Below, in pieces: positions 56,159-64,000 of a stretch of DNA of 64,000 nt. The stretch is taken from positions 62,001 through 126,000 of the forward strand of contig NJBH01000007.1 of the NCBI GenBank assembly GCA_005223125.1, given 5' to 3'. The position numbers and the translations under genes were made by a program. The notes beneath the pieces are model-generated. The model saw only the letters and a program-made list of their open reading frames with translations. It was not told the origin of the DNA and made no database searches. Position 1 is the stretch's first letter, and every line of letters starts with the position of its first letter. The stretch comes from Promethearchaeota archaeon Loki_b32. Its GTDB lineage: Archaea > Asgardarchaeota > Lokiarchaeia > Sigyniarchaeales > SOKP01.

Positions 56159-56320
56159 TGCAGGGAGTGGGATTCGAACCCACGAAGAGCTATCTCACCG
56201 GATATCTCATTAATTATTACGTTAATCAACGGCTAACATAATAATCTGATCTTGAGTTCGGTTATTGAAAATCAATTTCCAATAAAGTCCGGCACCGTTG
56301 ACCAACTTGGTTATCCCTGC
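56159..56320 (-). tRNA. tRNA-Leu (CAA) with two introns
   Basis: Acceptor GCAGGGA/TCCCTGC with A73; T arm GTGGG-TTCGAAT-CCCAC; a long variable arm with GAG/CTC stem marks a class II tRNA, and A73 favours Leu over Ser. Anticodon stem CCGGA/TCCGG encloses loop CTCAAGA, anticodon CAA. Intron 1 (56257-56287, 31 nt) breaks the 5' side of the loop at about 31/32; its core is a 10-bp hairpin. Intron 2 (56204-56250, 47 nt) is at 37/38, with exon CUCA pairing intron UGAG and bulges AGA and AUA. CCA is not encoded. Confidence 0.92.
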
Positions 56321-56432
56321 TTGAAAAATTTTGAAATTTTTTATTTAATCTTAAACGAATTTACTTAATTAATTTTTTTAAAAAATATAATAGAAAATCT
56401 AATTATAAAAAGATCTAATCTTTCTTTAAAAT

Positions 56433-56672
56433 TTAGCCTCCAAACATTGGAAGTACAACCATCACTAGCATCATTACTACAAGCATCCCAATTAAAAATA
56501 CGCATTGTAGCCGTCCTTTTTTCTTCTGTTTCCTCTCTTGATTAAGATAATTATCCTTACACGGTTGGCTACAAAATTTTTTATCTGTTGACATCGCTTT
56601 ACCGCATATTGAACAATGACTATGAGGTCCCCATTTTTTCTTAATTTGATCTTTCCATGAAGATTGAGACAT
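56433..56672 (-). CDS. DUF2116-type zinc-ribbon membrane protein
   Basis: 79 residues. CSICGKAM...FCSQPCKDNY gives a zinc finger (C20, C23, C34, C38), and residues 55-77 are a single membrane helix. Small archaeal proteins of this type are common but uncharacterised. Confidence 0.75.
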   Translation of the reverse strand: MSQSSWKDQIKKKWGPHSHCSICGKAMSTDKKFCSQPCKDNYLNQERKQKKKGRLQCVFLIGMLVVMMLVMVVLPMFGG

Positions 56673-56746
56673 TTTTAAACTTATTTCTAAAAAGGTTATA
56701 TTGGGATAAGTAAATTTTGAAGATTAAAATAATTTATTAAATCTTT

Positions 56747-57454
56747 TTAATCTGAAATAACAGTGCAAGTAATATCTTTTTCTCCTTTCCAATATTTTTC
56801 AAATTCTTTTAGATCTTTACCAGACATAACACTGATTTTGATCTTACTTCTTTTTAATATTTGCAATGAGACCGCGTCAAATATACGGTATTCTCCTGCT
56901 GCTGCTTGATTATCTCCGGAGGAATTAAGAACTATTTCTTGTAAACCTGCATAATTTAAGGTTTTTATCAATTTAGCATCCCCAAATTTCTTTGGATCTT
57001 TATCATATATCCCTTCAACATCTGTAAGAATCACAAGTTCATCTGCTTGTATGAATTCTGCTACTTCGAGAGCTACAGAGGTTGTAGACTGCCCTGGTTG
57101 TAAACCTCCCATGACAACTATCTTACCAAAAAGTAATGCTAATGAAAGTTCTTCTATTGTTTTTGGAACTAAAGGATAGGAAAAATCTTGAAAAGAAGTA
57201 ATTAATAATTTTGAATTTATACGAGACAGATCTATACCAAATGTATCACATAATGCTTCATTTCCATGAAATGATCTCACTGCATCTATATATACTCTTG
57301 CAATTCTTCCCCCGCCACATACAATAACATGAGTTCCAGAACGATTTACATTTTTAAAGATTTGACAGAATTTTTGAATCTTTTCTTTATCTAATTCATT
57401 ATCCTTAGTAAATAGTAATGACCCGCCAATTTTTATTACACTTTTTCCTTTCAT
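56747..57454 (-). CDS. pyrH: UMP kinase (archaeal PyrH)
   Basis: An amino-acid-kinase-fold enzyme of 235 residues making UDP from UMP. KIGGSLL binds phosphate, GGLQPGQSTTSVA is the substrate loop typical of archaeal PyrH, and LTDVEGIYDKDP holds the Asp residues. MfnE of methanofuran synthesis belongs to the same fold, but the GxQPGQ loop favours UMP kinase. It is divergent from pantoate kinase with 69 bp between starts. Confidence 0.88.
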   Translation of the reverse strand: MKGKSVIKIGGSLLFTKDNELDKEKIQKFCQIFKNVNRSGTHVIVCGGGRIARVYIDAVRSFHGNEALCDTFGIDLSRINSKLLITSFQDFSYPLVPKTIEELSLALLFGKIVVMGGLQPGQSTTSVALEVAEFIQADELVILTDVEGIYDKDPKKFGDAKLIKTLNYAGLQEIVLNSSGDNQAAAGEYRIFDAVSLQILKRSKIKISVMSGKDLKEFEKYWKGEKDITCTVISD

Positions 57455-57523
57455 AATATTTTCATTCTATTTATCTTTGTAATAATATATAATCGATTAG
57501 ATAAATTAAGTTTCATTTGATTT

Positions 57524-58486
57524 ATGTCTAAAAGAATTAAAAAAGTTATAGTTAAGGTACCTCATAGAATATCTGGATTTTTTGAGATTGTTGATAAAAT
57601 TAACGGAGTTAAAATCAAAGATCCAGAGAAAATAGGTTCTAGAGGTGCGGGTTTTTGTGTTAATGCTGTAGGGAAAACAGAAATTATTCTACGATTTCTT
57701 GACAAAAGTAGTGAGTTTGAAATCGAGATTTATATTAATGGTAAAAAAATGAATCAAAGTGCCGAAACAACATATTATGTAATCGATTATATCAAAAATT
57801 ATATTAGAAAATCTTGTAAAATAAGAGTCAACCATTTTTTTGATTTACCTGTAGGATGTGGATATGGTGCGAGCGGATCAGGGGCACTAGGAACTATTTT
57901 TGGTTTAGATGCATTGTTTAATTTAAATTTATCTCTTCAAGAAAAAGGTAAGATAGCTCATATCGCAGAAGTTGTAAATAGAACAGGTTTAGGAACAGTT
58001 TGTGGTCAATTGAATGGAGGAATTGGTATTTTGAAAGAACCAGGGTTCCCCTGTATCTATGAAAGGATAAAAATACCACAAAATTTAAAAGTTATCTGTG
58101 GTTCATTTGGAGTCATCCATACAAAATCTATATTGACAAATCCGGTCTTAAGTCTAAAAATAAAAGAAGCGGGCAAAAAAGCTTTAAAGAGGTTAATCAA
58201 AGAACCAAATATTAAAATGTTTATTAATGAATCTATTGAATTTGTAAAAAAAACCGAAATTCTTGAAATTCTGGAATTATATAAAGTAAAAAATCTAATG
58301 GATGATTTAAACAAAACAGATATTATAGGAGCCAGTATGAATCAATTAGGTCGTTCAGTTTATGCAATATGTCTAAAAGAGAATGAAAAGGAAGTATTAG
58401 ATATTTTTGAATCATATAAACCTGACATTGAACCATTTATTACATCCATCCTTGAAGGAAAATCTGTATTTTTTAAAAATACGTAA
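57524..58486 (+). CDS. Pantoate kinase (archaeal PoK, GHMP family)
   Basis: Phosphorylates pantoate with ATP, the archaea-specific step before phosphopantothenate synthetase. GHMP motif 2 is LPVGCGYGASGSGALG; the PoK N-terminal signature VPHRISGFFEI is clear, and TGLGTVCGQLNGG is the motif between domains. 320 residues is usual. Together with the gene at 34595 it confirms the archaeal CoA route. Confidence 0.92.
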   Translation: MSKRIKKVIVKVPHRISGFFEIVDKINGVKIKDPEKIGSRGAGFCVNAVGKTEIILRFLDKSSEFEIEIYINGKKMNQSAETTYYVIDYIKNYIRKSCKIRVNHFFDLPVGCGYGASGSGALGTIFGLDALFNLNLSLQEKGKIAHIAEVVNRTGLGTVCGQLNGGIGILKEPGFPCIYERIKIPQNLKVICGSFGVIHTKSILTNPVLSLKIKEAGKKALKRLIKEPNIKMFINESIEFVKKTEILEILELYKVKNLMDDLNKTDIIGASMNQLGRSVYAICLKENEKEVLDIFESYKPDIEPFITSILEGKSVFFKNT

Positions 58487-58512
58487 TGATTTTTTATAAA
58501 CTCTGTATAAAT

Positions 58513-59328
58513 TTATTTTGAAGAGTTCAAAGAGGCTGATTTAATCGTTGCGGCTTCTACAGCTCTGATTAATGTTGCTCTTAATTTTGCTGATTCAATT
58601 TCGTGAATTGCTGTAATTGTTGTTCCTCCTGGTGTAGCAACCATATCTTTCAATTCTCCTGGATGTTTATTTGTCTCTAATAATAATTTTGCCGCACCTA
58701 GAACAGTTTGAGCTGATAATTTTTGTGCTATATCTCTTGGCAACCCCATTTTTACACCCCCATCAGCAAGAGCTTCAATTATAATAAAAATATATGCGGG
58801 ACCGCTTCCAGATAATCCTGTTACTGCATCTAAATGTTTTTCCTCAAGATCTACCACCATCCCTACTGCATTAAAAATATCTCGTACAAACTTTAATTCT
58901 TCATCATTTACATTATTATTATGAGCGATTGTGGTGGCAGCAGCTCCTATTAGAGCAGGAATATTCGTCATAATCCTTATCAACCCTATTTGCTTATCAA
59001 TAAATTTATTAATGTGACTTAACGTAACTCCTGCTGCTATTGAAATTAAAATTTGTTCTCTTGTTAAGACAGAACTTATTTCAAGTAAAATTATATCTAT
59101 TACTTGTGGGATAACTGCGATTAATATATATTGAGAAGACTTAACTAAATCAATAATGTTCTTTGCTATATCTACATTAAATTCAAGGGATCGATCTTTA
59201 AGTCGATTTTCATCAATATCATAAATTATAATGTTATTTTCATTGACAGCTTTCGTAGTTATTAGCCTTTTTAAGAGAGTAGAACCAATTTTTCCGACTC
59301 CTATTATTCCTAATTCTTTATTATACAT
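58513..59328 (-). CDS. proC: Pyrroline-5-carboxylate reductase
   Basis: The last step of proline synthesis. The N-terminal Rossmann fold has GIIGVGKIGSTLLKRL, here GVGKIGSTL; the C-terminal helical domain has VTGLSGSGPAYIFIIIEAL and MVATPGGTTITAI, the active-site signature. 271 residues matches the family. Convergent with pantoate kinase. Confidence 0.95.
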   Translation of the reverse strand: MYNKELGIIGVGKIGSTLLKRLITTKAVNENNIIIYDIDENRLKDRSLEFNVDIAKNIIDLVKSSQYILIAVIPQVIDIILLEISSVLTREQILISIAAGVTLSHINKFIDKQIGLIRIMTNIPALIGAAATTIAHNNNVNDEELKFVRDIFNAVGMVVDLEEKHLDAVTGLSGSGPAYIFIIIEALADGGVKMGLPRDIAQKLSAQTVLGAAKLLLETNKHPGELKDMVATPGGTTITAIHEIESAKLRATLIRAVEAATIKSASLNSSK

Positions 59329-59482
59329 AATTCTAAACTATTGTGAAAACCAAAATATGTTTATTATTGATTTTCAATAAAATTTTTAAACTTCGATATT
59401 AATTTAATAATCTAAATATGATTAACATAACCTAGGTTTTTAGAATATAATCTTGTCTTCAAGAACCCTTTATATTAAATTA

Positions 59483-60217
59483 TTAATTTTTGTACAATTC
59501 CCTTTTTAACTCTACAATAAGATGAGATTTAATTGATCCATTGTTTCTATCATATCCTTCGCAAACAACTGATCTAACCCCAATTATATTTGGTGAAACA
59601 TCATAAATTAAAGGTATATCTTTTTTCCTTAGATTTCCAGCTAAAGCTACTTCAAGATCATAAAGCTCAGCTTCATGTTTAAATTGAATCAATTGATCGA
59701 TTGTAAGAAAATCGAAAAGCCCTTTATTATCTTTAATATAGGTATCGAGCATAACTATATCAGAACCAGATTCTGAAGCAATTATAGGGAGTTTCATAAA
59801 TTCTGGTGATGAATTCATTCTTGATTGATCAGCATATCCCGCAGTAACTACTTTGGTTTTATCATTATAATCTTTTACTGCTTTAACAACATTTTTCATT
59901 AATTTTATTGCCGATTTCTCGTCTTTCGGGCCTTTTAATCCAACTTTTATAATATCTGCTCCAGATACAGCAGCACCTAGAGCTGCTAACGACGCTGAAC
60001 CGGGTAGATTTGGAAAGTCACCAATTGTAGCACTCAATAACTGAGGACTATTAGAAGGAATTAAACCTTTCATTTCTTTAATGATCCATGGAAAATTGGC
60101 TCCTAGTGACCCTTCTTCAGGATTTTTGCAATCAATATAATCTATTTGATTATTTATAACAATTCTAGCTTCTTCAACCGTTCTAGGGCTGATTAAAAGT
60201 CTGATTTTATGCGACAA
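59483..60217 (-). CDS. mfnB: MfnB, (5-formylfuran-3-yl)methyl phosphate synthase
   Basis: A TIM-barrel enzyme that condenses two glyceraldehyde-3-phosphates into the furan precursor of methanofuran. Signatures: RLLISPRTVEEA, DIDCKNPEEGSLGANFPW-like segment (YIDCKNPEEGSLGANFP) with active-site Lys and Asp, IKVGLKG, and DTYIKDNKGLFDFL. 244 residues is typical. It lies with proC on the minus strand. MfnA at 7998 could supply tyramine. Confidence 0.92.
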   Translation of the reverse strand: MSHKIRLLISPRTVEEARIVINNQIDYIDCKNPEEGSLGANFPWIIKEMKGLIPSNSPQLLSATIGDFPNLPGSASLAALGAAVSGADIIKVGLKGPKDEKSAIKLMKNVVKAVKDYNDKTKVVTAGYADQSRMNSSPEFMKLPIIASESGSDIVMLDTYIKDNKGLFDFLTIDQLIQFKHEAELYDLEVALAGNLRKKDIPLIYDVSPNIIGVRSVVCEGYDRNNGSIKSHLIVELKRELYKN

Positions 60218-60480
60218 AGTCCATCAATTATAATATAAAATTATTAAAAAACTTATTTAGGATTTATTTTCACAAAATTAATTCATTTTGATAAATTAAA
60301 AAGACTATATCATTAATTTCTAATTAAATTCAGTGTACTAAACAAAAATAATTATTATTCAAATTTTTATTTTCCCAATAAGAACCAAGAAATCCAAAAC
60401 ATTTATTTTTGTATAATTTTATGTAAAAATTTAAATTAAATCGTTTTTATTAAATATAAAAAAACTAGCAAGAGTTTATC

Positions 60481-61008
60481 ATGTCACCAAAAGAAATTAC
60501 GAAATTGGATATAACGAATGAAGTATTTAAAGAACCAATAGAAGTAGTTAAACAGTTATCATCAAATTTAGATTTAAAATATACTAAAGTTATACAAACA
60601 TATGTAATGGAAGATAGACGACTGAACTTAACTTTAGAGGATCAGGGCTCTAGTTATTTCAAAGGTAAAGTAGTCTGGATTGGTAATAAGAAGGATGATA
60701 CAGAAGGGTCAATATTTTGCGTAGATACAAGAGATGAATTAAGGCAAATTAATCCTACTGCCGAAAACACTGATAAGGTAACATTAGATATAAAAAAAGA
60801 ATTAATAAAAATATCTACTGCATCAAAAACCAAATGTTCTGTATGTGGAAAAAATATAGAAATTTTTGATGAAGTTACTGGCTGTCCAATATGCGAAGCA
60901 AAAGCACATAAAGATCATTTAACGGATTGGGTTAGAATGAAACACACTTGCCCCGTATGTAAGAAATCCCTGAATGTATCAAGTACTGGCGTAATTTTTA
61001 TAGATTAA
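60481..61008 (+). CDS. RING-like zinc-finger protein
   Basis: 175 residues. The C-terminal 60 carry eight ligands in RING-like order: C119, C122, C135, C138, H143, H146, C157, C160 (CPICEAKAHKDHL, then TCPVCKKSL). The spacing fits a treble-clef RING/H2 fold, as in E3 ubiquitin ligases. The N-terminal part (~25-110) is an unknown beta-rich domain. No ubiquitin, E1 or E2 gene is in this window, so an E3 role is only a possibility. Confidence 0.65.
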   Translation: MSPKEITKLDITNEVFKEPIEVVKQLSSNLDLKYTKVIQTYVMEDRRLNLTLEDQGSSYFKGKVVWIGNKKDDTEGSIFCVDTRDELRQINPTAENTDKVTLDIKKELIKISTASKTKCSVCGKNIEIFDEVTGCPICEAKAHKDHLTDWVRMKHTCPVCKKSLNVSSTGVIFID

Positions 61009-61018
61009 AATCTTATAA

Positions 61019-61756
61019 TTAATCAAAATATCTTAAATTTTCAATCTCTATTGTTCCATCATATAATGCTGTGGCTATTAATACCCCAGAGAAATTTTGT
61101 TCTTTAATATTTAAGATATCAGTATAATTTTTTATCCCCCCGCCCACATAAACATCTCCATTAAAATTATGTAAAATATCCAGATATAGTTGTGGAATTC
61201 CTCCAATTTTCTGACCTACTCTAAATAAATCTAAAAGAATAATTTTTTTAATACCTAGAGATTCAAATTTTTTTATGAGTTTTATGGGGCTTTGAGTCTT
61301 TATATCTTTCGCATTTGATAAAATTTGTCCATTATACATATCAATGCTGATAATAATATTGTTTTGATTTAAGATTTGTAAGCTTTGAATAATTGTCTTA
61401 AAATTTTTGATTGTCTCTAATCCTAAAATTAGATTTTTAATTCTAAATCTTAAGAAATTAGTAATATCTTCAAGATCAACAATTCCAGGATCTAGAATGA
61501 AATCAATATTTGATATTTTTGAAATTTCTTTTAATATTTGAAAATTTGGGGCTTTCTTTATAATGGAATCTAAGTCTGCGATATAAAACAATTCAAAATT
61601 ATATTTTTTTCTAAGGATTCTAATAATTTCCACTGGGTTGGATGATTGAAATAAATATGATTTTAAGGGTTTGTATTTAGTTCTTTCTCCCTTTTTAGCA
61701 TGGACGGCTTTAGAATTTAAAATATCTATTACAGGTATTATTTTAAATCTTTTCAT
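61019..61756 (-). CDS. HisA-like TIM-barrel protein (hisA/hisF-related family)
   Basis: A 245-residue barrel with the HisA opening IPVIDILNSKAVHAKKGERT and phosphate-binding VYVGGGIKN near the C terminus. It is closer to the archaeal hisAF-related family than to true HisA: the N-terminal GERTKYKPLKS segment is its mark. In methanogens such genes accompany methanofuran and other C1-cofactor genes. Near MfnB here. Confidence 0.85.
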   Translation of the reverse strand: MKRFKIIPVIDILNSKAVHAKKGERTKYKPLKSYLFQSSNPVEIIRILRKKYNFELFYIADLDSIIKKAPNFQILKEISKISNIDFILDPGIVDLEDITNFLRFRIKNLILGLETIKNFKTIIQSLQILNQNNIIISIDMYNGQILSNAKDIKTQSPIKLIKKFESLGIKKIILLDLFRVGQKIGGIPQLYLDILHNFNGDVYVGGGIKNYTDILNIKEQNFSGVLIATALYDGTIEIENLRYFD

Positions 61757-61973
61757 TTATAACAATATAAAATAATTAATAGAATTCATAAAAACAATTT
61801 GAAAATTAATTATCTCCCTGTAATAGACTTAATTAGATCTACTTGAAAAATTACCTTTATTTAATACTCTTTAATTTTATAAGAAGATCTTTTTTTAATT
61901 ACAATTAAATAATTTTTTTTTTAAATGATATCAAATAAAATATTTTTAATACTTAAATATTTTTTTTTGTGAT

Positions 61974-63698
61974 GTGATTGAAGTGAAAACAGAAGTTTAT
62001 ATTAATAAGATCATTGAAGATACTGGTTTAACGCGAAAAGAAATTCAAAACTTAGTTGGAGATAAGAAAAATGAATTAAAAGGTTTAATATCTGACGAAG
62101 GTGCTTTATTTATTATAGCAAAAGAATTAGGAGTTGATATAAAAAGTGAAAATAAAGAACTTTTAAAAGATATTGAAATATCTATTACTGATATTACTCA
62201 AAATATGAAAAATTTGACTTTATTTGGTAGGATCAAAGAAATCTATAATACTAATAACTTTAAAAAAAATGATGGAACAAATGGATTTGTTGGTTCTTTT
62301 CTGTTGCAGGATAGTACTGGAGATGCTCGGATTGTACTTTGGGATGATCAAGTAAAGATTTTTAATGAACCTAATTTTGAAAACAATGAACTTGTTAAAA
62401 TTATTAATGGTAATGCAAAAAAGGGAAGATATGGAGATATCGAGATACATGTGGGAAGATACGGAAAGGTTATATTGTCTCCTGACGATGTAGACTATAA
62501 GAAATATCCCAAAATTTCATTTAAATCGATTAATATAAATGATATTAATTTAAATCTAAAATCGATCTCGTTAGAAGGAAAAATAATTCAAATATCCCCA
62601 ATAACGGAATTTATCAAAAAAGATGGTGGATCTGGAAGAGTAAAATCTTTAACATTATTAGACTCTACAGGATCAATAAGAATTACATTTTGGAATGAAG
62701 ATACAAAAAAATTAAAAACATTAGAAGTCAATGATGTCATATCAATTACTAATTTAAATCCTCGATTGAGCACTTTGGATAATAGAACTATTGATCTGAC
62801 AGCAAATAAAAACACAATTATGACAAAGAAAAAAATTGAGCTCGATATTAAAGGAGAATTTATAAAAGACATAAAAAGTCTTCAGAAAAATAAAGGAGTT
62901 GTTTCCTTTGAAGGAATTATAACTTCAGTTGATAATTTAAAAACAATATCCTTAAAATCTGGTGAAGACGTTTCTTTATTAGGATTAATAGTAAGTGATG
63001 ATACCGATGGTATTCGAATCACATTATGGAGGGATAATGCAGAAGAATATTCAAAATTATTAAATGCAGGACATGGATTATCGTTAAAGAATGTACTAGT
63101 AAAATACAGTAATTTTTCCAATAGAAATGAAATCTCTTTAATTAAGGAGTCAATACTCGAGTTAAAAGACCTAGAAATTAAAAATCTTAAGAGTATTAAT
63201 TTCACTAAACAAGAGAATGTTGCAAGTTTTTCTGGTAATTATATCAAAATCGAAAAAATTAAAACATCAGGTCCCATCGAAATAAAAGGATTTATTGCAA
63301 AAGATCTTAATAATATAACTATTTATGAAGCATGCAATAACTGTTATAAGAAAGTTGAAAATTGCACATGTGGGAAAGGTGATAATACTGAATTTAGGAT
63401 GATTCTTAATCTTATAATTGATGACGGAACTGGAACTATTAGAACTACATTTATAGGAAACCAAGCAGAGAAATTAATAGGAATAGAAACTGCTAAAGTA
63501 GTACAACTAAAAGAAACCCCAGAATTTGAGAAATTTTTAGAAAAGAAATCATCCGAGTTTTTAGGGAAAGATATTGTTATCAAAGGTAGAGCTAAATTCA
63601 GTGATTTTTCAGAACAATTTGAGATATCTGTATATGATTTCAAAGATATTAATATTAATGATGAATTAGAACGAGTAATGAACAAGATTGAAATCTAA
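61974..63698 (+). CDS. Large RPA-type single-strand DNA-binding protein (multi OB-fold, zinc finger)
   Basis: 574 residues. After a ~60-residue helical N-terminal part come at least three OB folds (~70-170, ~195-285, ~300-405), each with the xxDDTDGIRITLW-type strand (LLQDSTGDARIVLW; LLDSTGSIRITFW; VSDDTDGIRITLW). A fourth OB contains a zinc site CNNCYKKVENCTC (~455-467), as in RPA70/RPA41. GTG start. The protein at 41114 would be the smaller partner. Confidence 0.9.
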   Translation: MIEVKTEVYINKIIEDTGLTRKEIQNLVGDKKNELKGLISDEGALFIIAKELGVDIKSENKELLKDIEISITDITQNMKNLTLFGRIKEIYNTNNFKKNDGTNGFVGSFLLQDSTGDARIVLWDDQVKIFNEPNFENNELVKIINGNAKKGRYGDIEIHVGRYGKVILSPDDVDYKKYPKISFKSININDINLNLKSISLEGKIIQISPITEFIKKDGGSGRVKSLTLLDSTGSIRITFWNEDTKKLKTLEVNDVISITNLNPRLSTLDNRTIDLTANKNTIMTKKKIELDIKGEFIKDIKSLQKNKGVVSFEGIITSVDNLKTISLKSGEDVSLLGLIVSDDTDGIRITLWRDNAEEYSKLLNAGHGLSLKNVLVKYSNFSNRNEISLIKESILELKDLEIKNLKSINFTKQENVASFSGNYIKIEKIKTSGPIEIKGFIAKDLNNITIYEACNNCYKKVENCTCGKGDNTEFRMILNLIIDDGTGTIRTTFIGNQAEKLIGIETAKVVQLKETPEFEKFLEKKSSEFLGKDIVIKGRAKFSDFSEQFEISVYDFKDININDELERVMNKIEI

Positions 63699-63784
63699 TT
63701 TATGCAGATTTCCTAAATTATCTTCTATTATATAATTTAAATATCTTTAAATAGATGCTTATTCTAATTATATTTAGTATAAAC

Positions 63785-64000
63785 ATGAATAATGTAGATA
63801 TTGTTGGTTTAGGAGAGGTTGTGGTAGATTGGGTTACAGAGATACCTAATTTTCCTAAGCCAGATGAGAAGATTAATGCTATTTCCGAAAACTATTTCTC
63901 TGGAGGTGGAACACCCAATTATCTAGTTGATGTAGCGCGTCTTGGAGTTTCTTGCGGATTTATTGGGGCTGTTGGGGATGACCCATACGGAGATTTTTTA
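63785..64000 (+). CDS. PfkB-family carbohydrate/nucleoside kinase, N-terminal part (cut by window end)
   Basis: Seventy-two codons are seen before the window ends. The start VDIVGLGEVVVDWVTEIPNF and FSGGGTPNYLVDVARLG match the PfkB/ribokinase N terminus, including the conserved GG(G)xxN site; FIGAVGDDPYG follows. The substrate cannot be decided. Preceded by an AT-rich 86-nt gap. Confidence 0.85.
   Translation, partial: MNNVDIVGLGEVVVDWVTEIPNFPKPDEKINAISENYFSGGGTPNYLVDVARLGVSCGFIGAVGDDPYGDFL

Noticed and set aside
56747-57454. MfnE (aminomethylfuran phosphate kinase), same fold, close to mfnB
   Set aside because: The GGLQPGQSTTSVA loop and overall pattern fit archaeal UMP kinase better.

Overview
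The window looks like chromosomal DNA from an Asgard archaeon, most like the Lokiarchaeia. It is very AT-rich, and its information-processing genes are archaeal: PAN, NAC, MBF1, TFB, Rpo12, aRF1, aIF2-beta, Nmd3, RIO1, Dim2-like KH and RPA-type proteins. It also has two Ras/Rab-type small GTPases, several zinc-ribbon and RING-like proteins, and hypothetical proteins of a kind I associate with Asgard genomes. The assignment is inferred from gene content and was not confirmed by a tree.

Layout. 1-4.5 kb: end of a molybdopterin oxidoreductase, MBF1, PAN, a PUA protein and NAC. 4.5-14.8 kb: anaerobic ribonucleotide reductase (NrdD), MazG, an MfnA-type decarboxylase, a double zinc-ribbon protein, a long-tailed Rab-like GTPase ending in a zinc ribbon, PanB, a branched-chain aminotransferase and a second, minimal GTPase. 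14.9-24 kb: small-molecule enzymes and hypotheticals, including a thioesterase with an in-frame TAG and a decayed small gene. 24-27.3 kb: an 1103-residue UPF0182-like membrane protein with added zinc-finger and FN3-like ends.

27.8-31.8 kb: a solitary 23S rRNA gene on the minus strand, with no 16S or 5S beside it. A long processing stem flanks it. A 125-nt bulge-helix-bulge (BHB) intron sits beside A2602 of the peptidyl-transferase centre, and two insertions of about 30 nt fall at other conserved sites. A compact structured RNA with its own TATA-like element lies just upstream.

32-40.6 kb: DUF72, PanE, RimI, phosphopantothenate synthetase, aRF1, a Get3/ArsA ATPase, a tRNA thiolase and a site-2 protease. 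40.8-45 kb: initiator tRNA-Met with two introns, then a translation and ribosome-biogenesis operon (aIF2-beta, DUF424, Nmd3, RIO1, KH). 45.5-50 kb: FtsZ and a four-gene operon with a glycosyltransferase and a group-IV PLP decarboxylase. 50-56 kb: SWIM, YkgJ, PAC2, Rpo12, TFB and an unusual pair of small conserved proteins. 56.1-64 kb: tRNA-Leu(CAA) with two introns, UMP kinase, pantoate kinase, ProC, MfnB, a RING-like protein, a HisA-like protein, a large RPA-type protein and the start of a PfkB sugar kinase.

Two pathways are scattered through the window. The archaeal coenzyme A route is nearly complete: branched-chain aminotransferase, PanB, PanE, pantoate kinase, phosphopantothenate synthetase and an MfnA/aspartate decarboxylase. 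MfnA, MfnB and a HisA-like protein point to methanofuran-type cofactor synthesis. The strongest unusual signal is in RNA structure: five or more introns or intron-like insertions in three stable RNA genes, with BHB motifs that can be drawn base by base.
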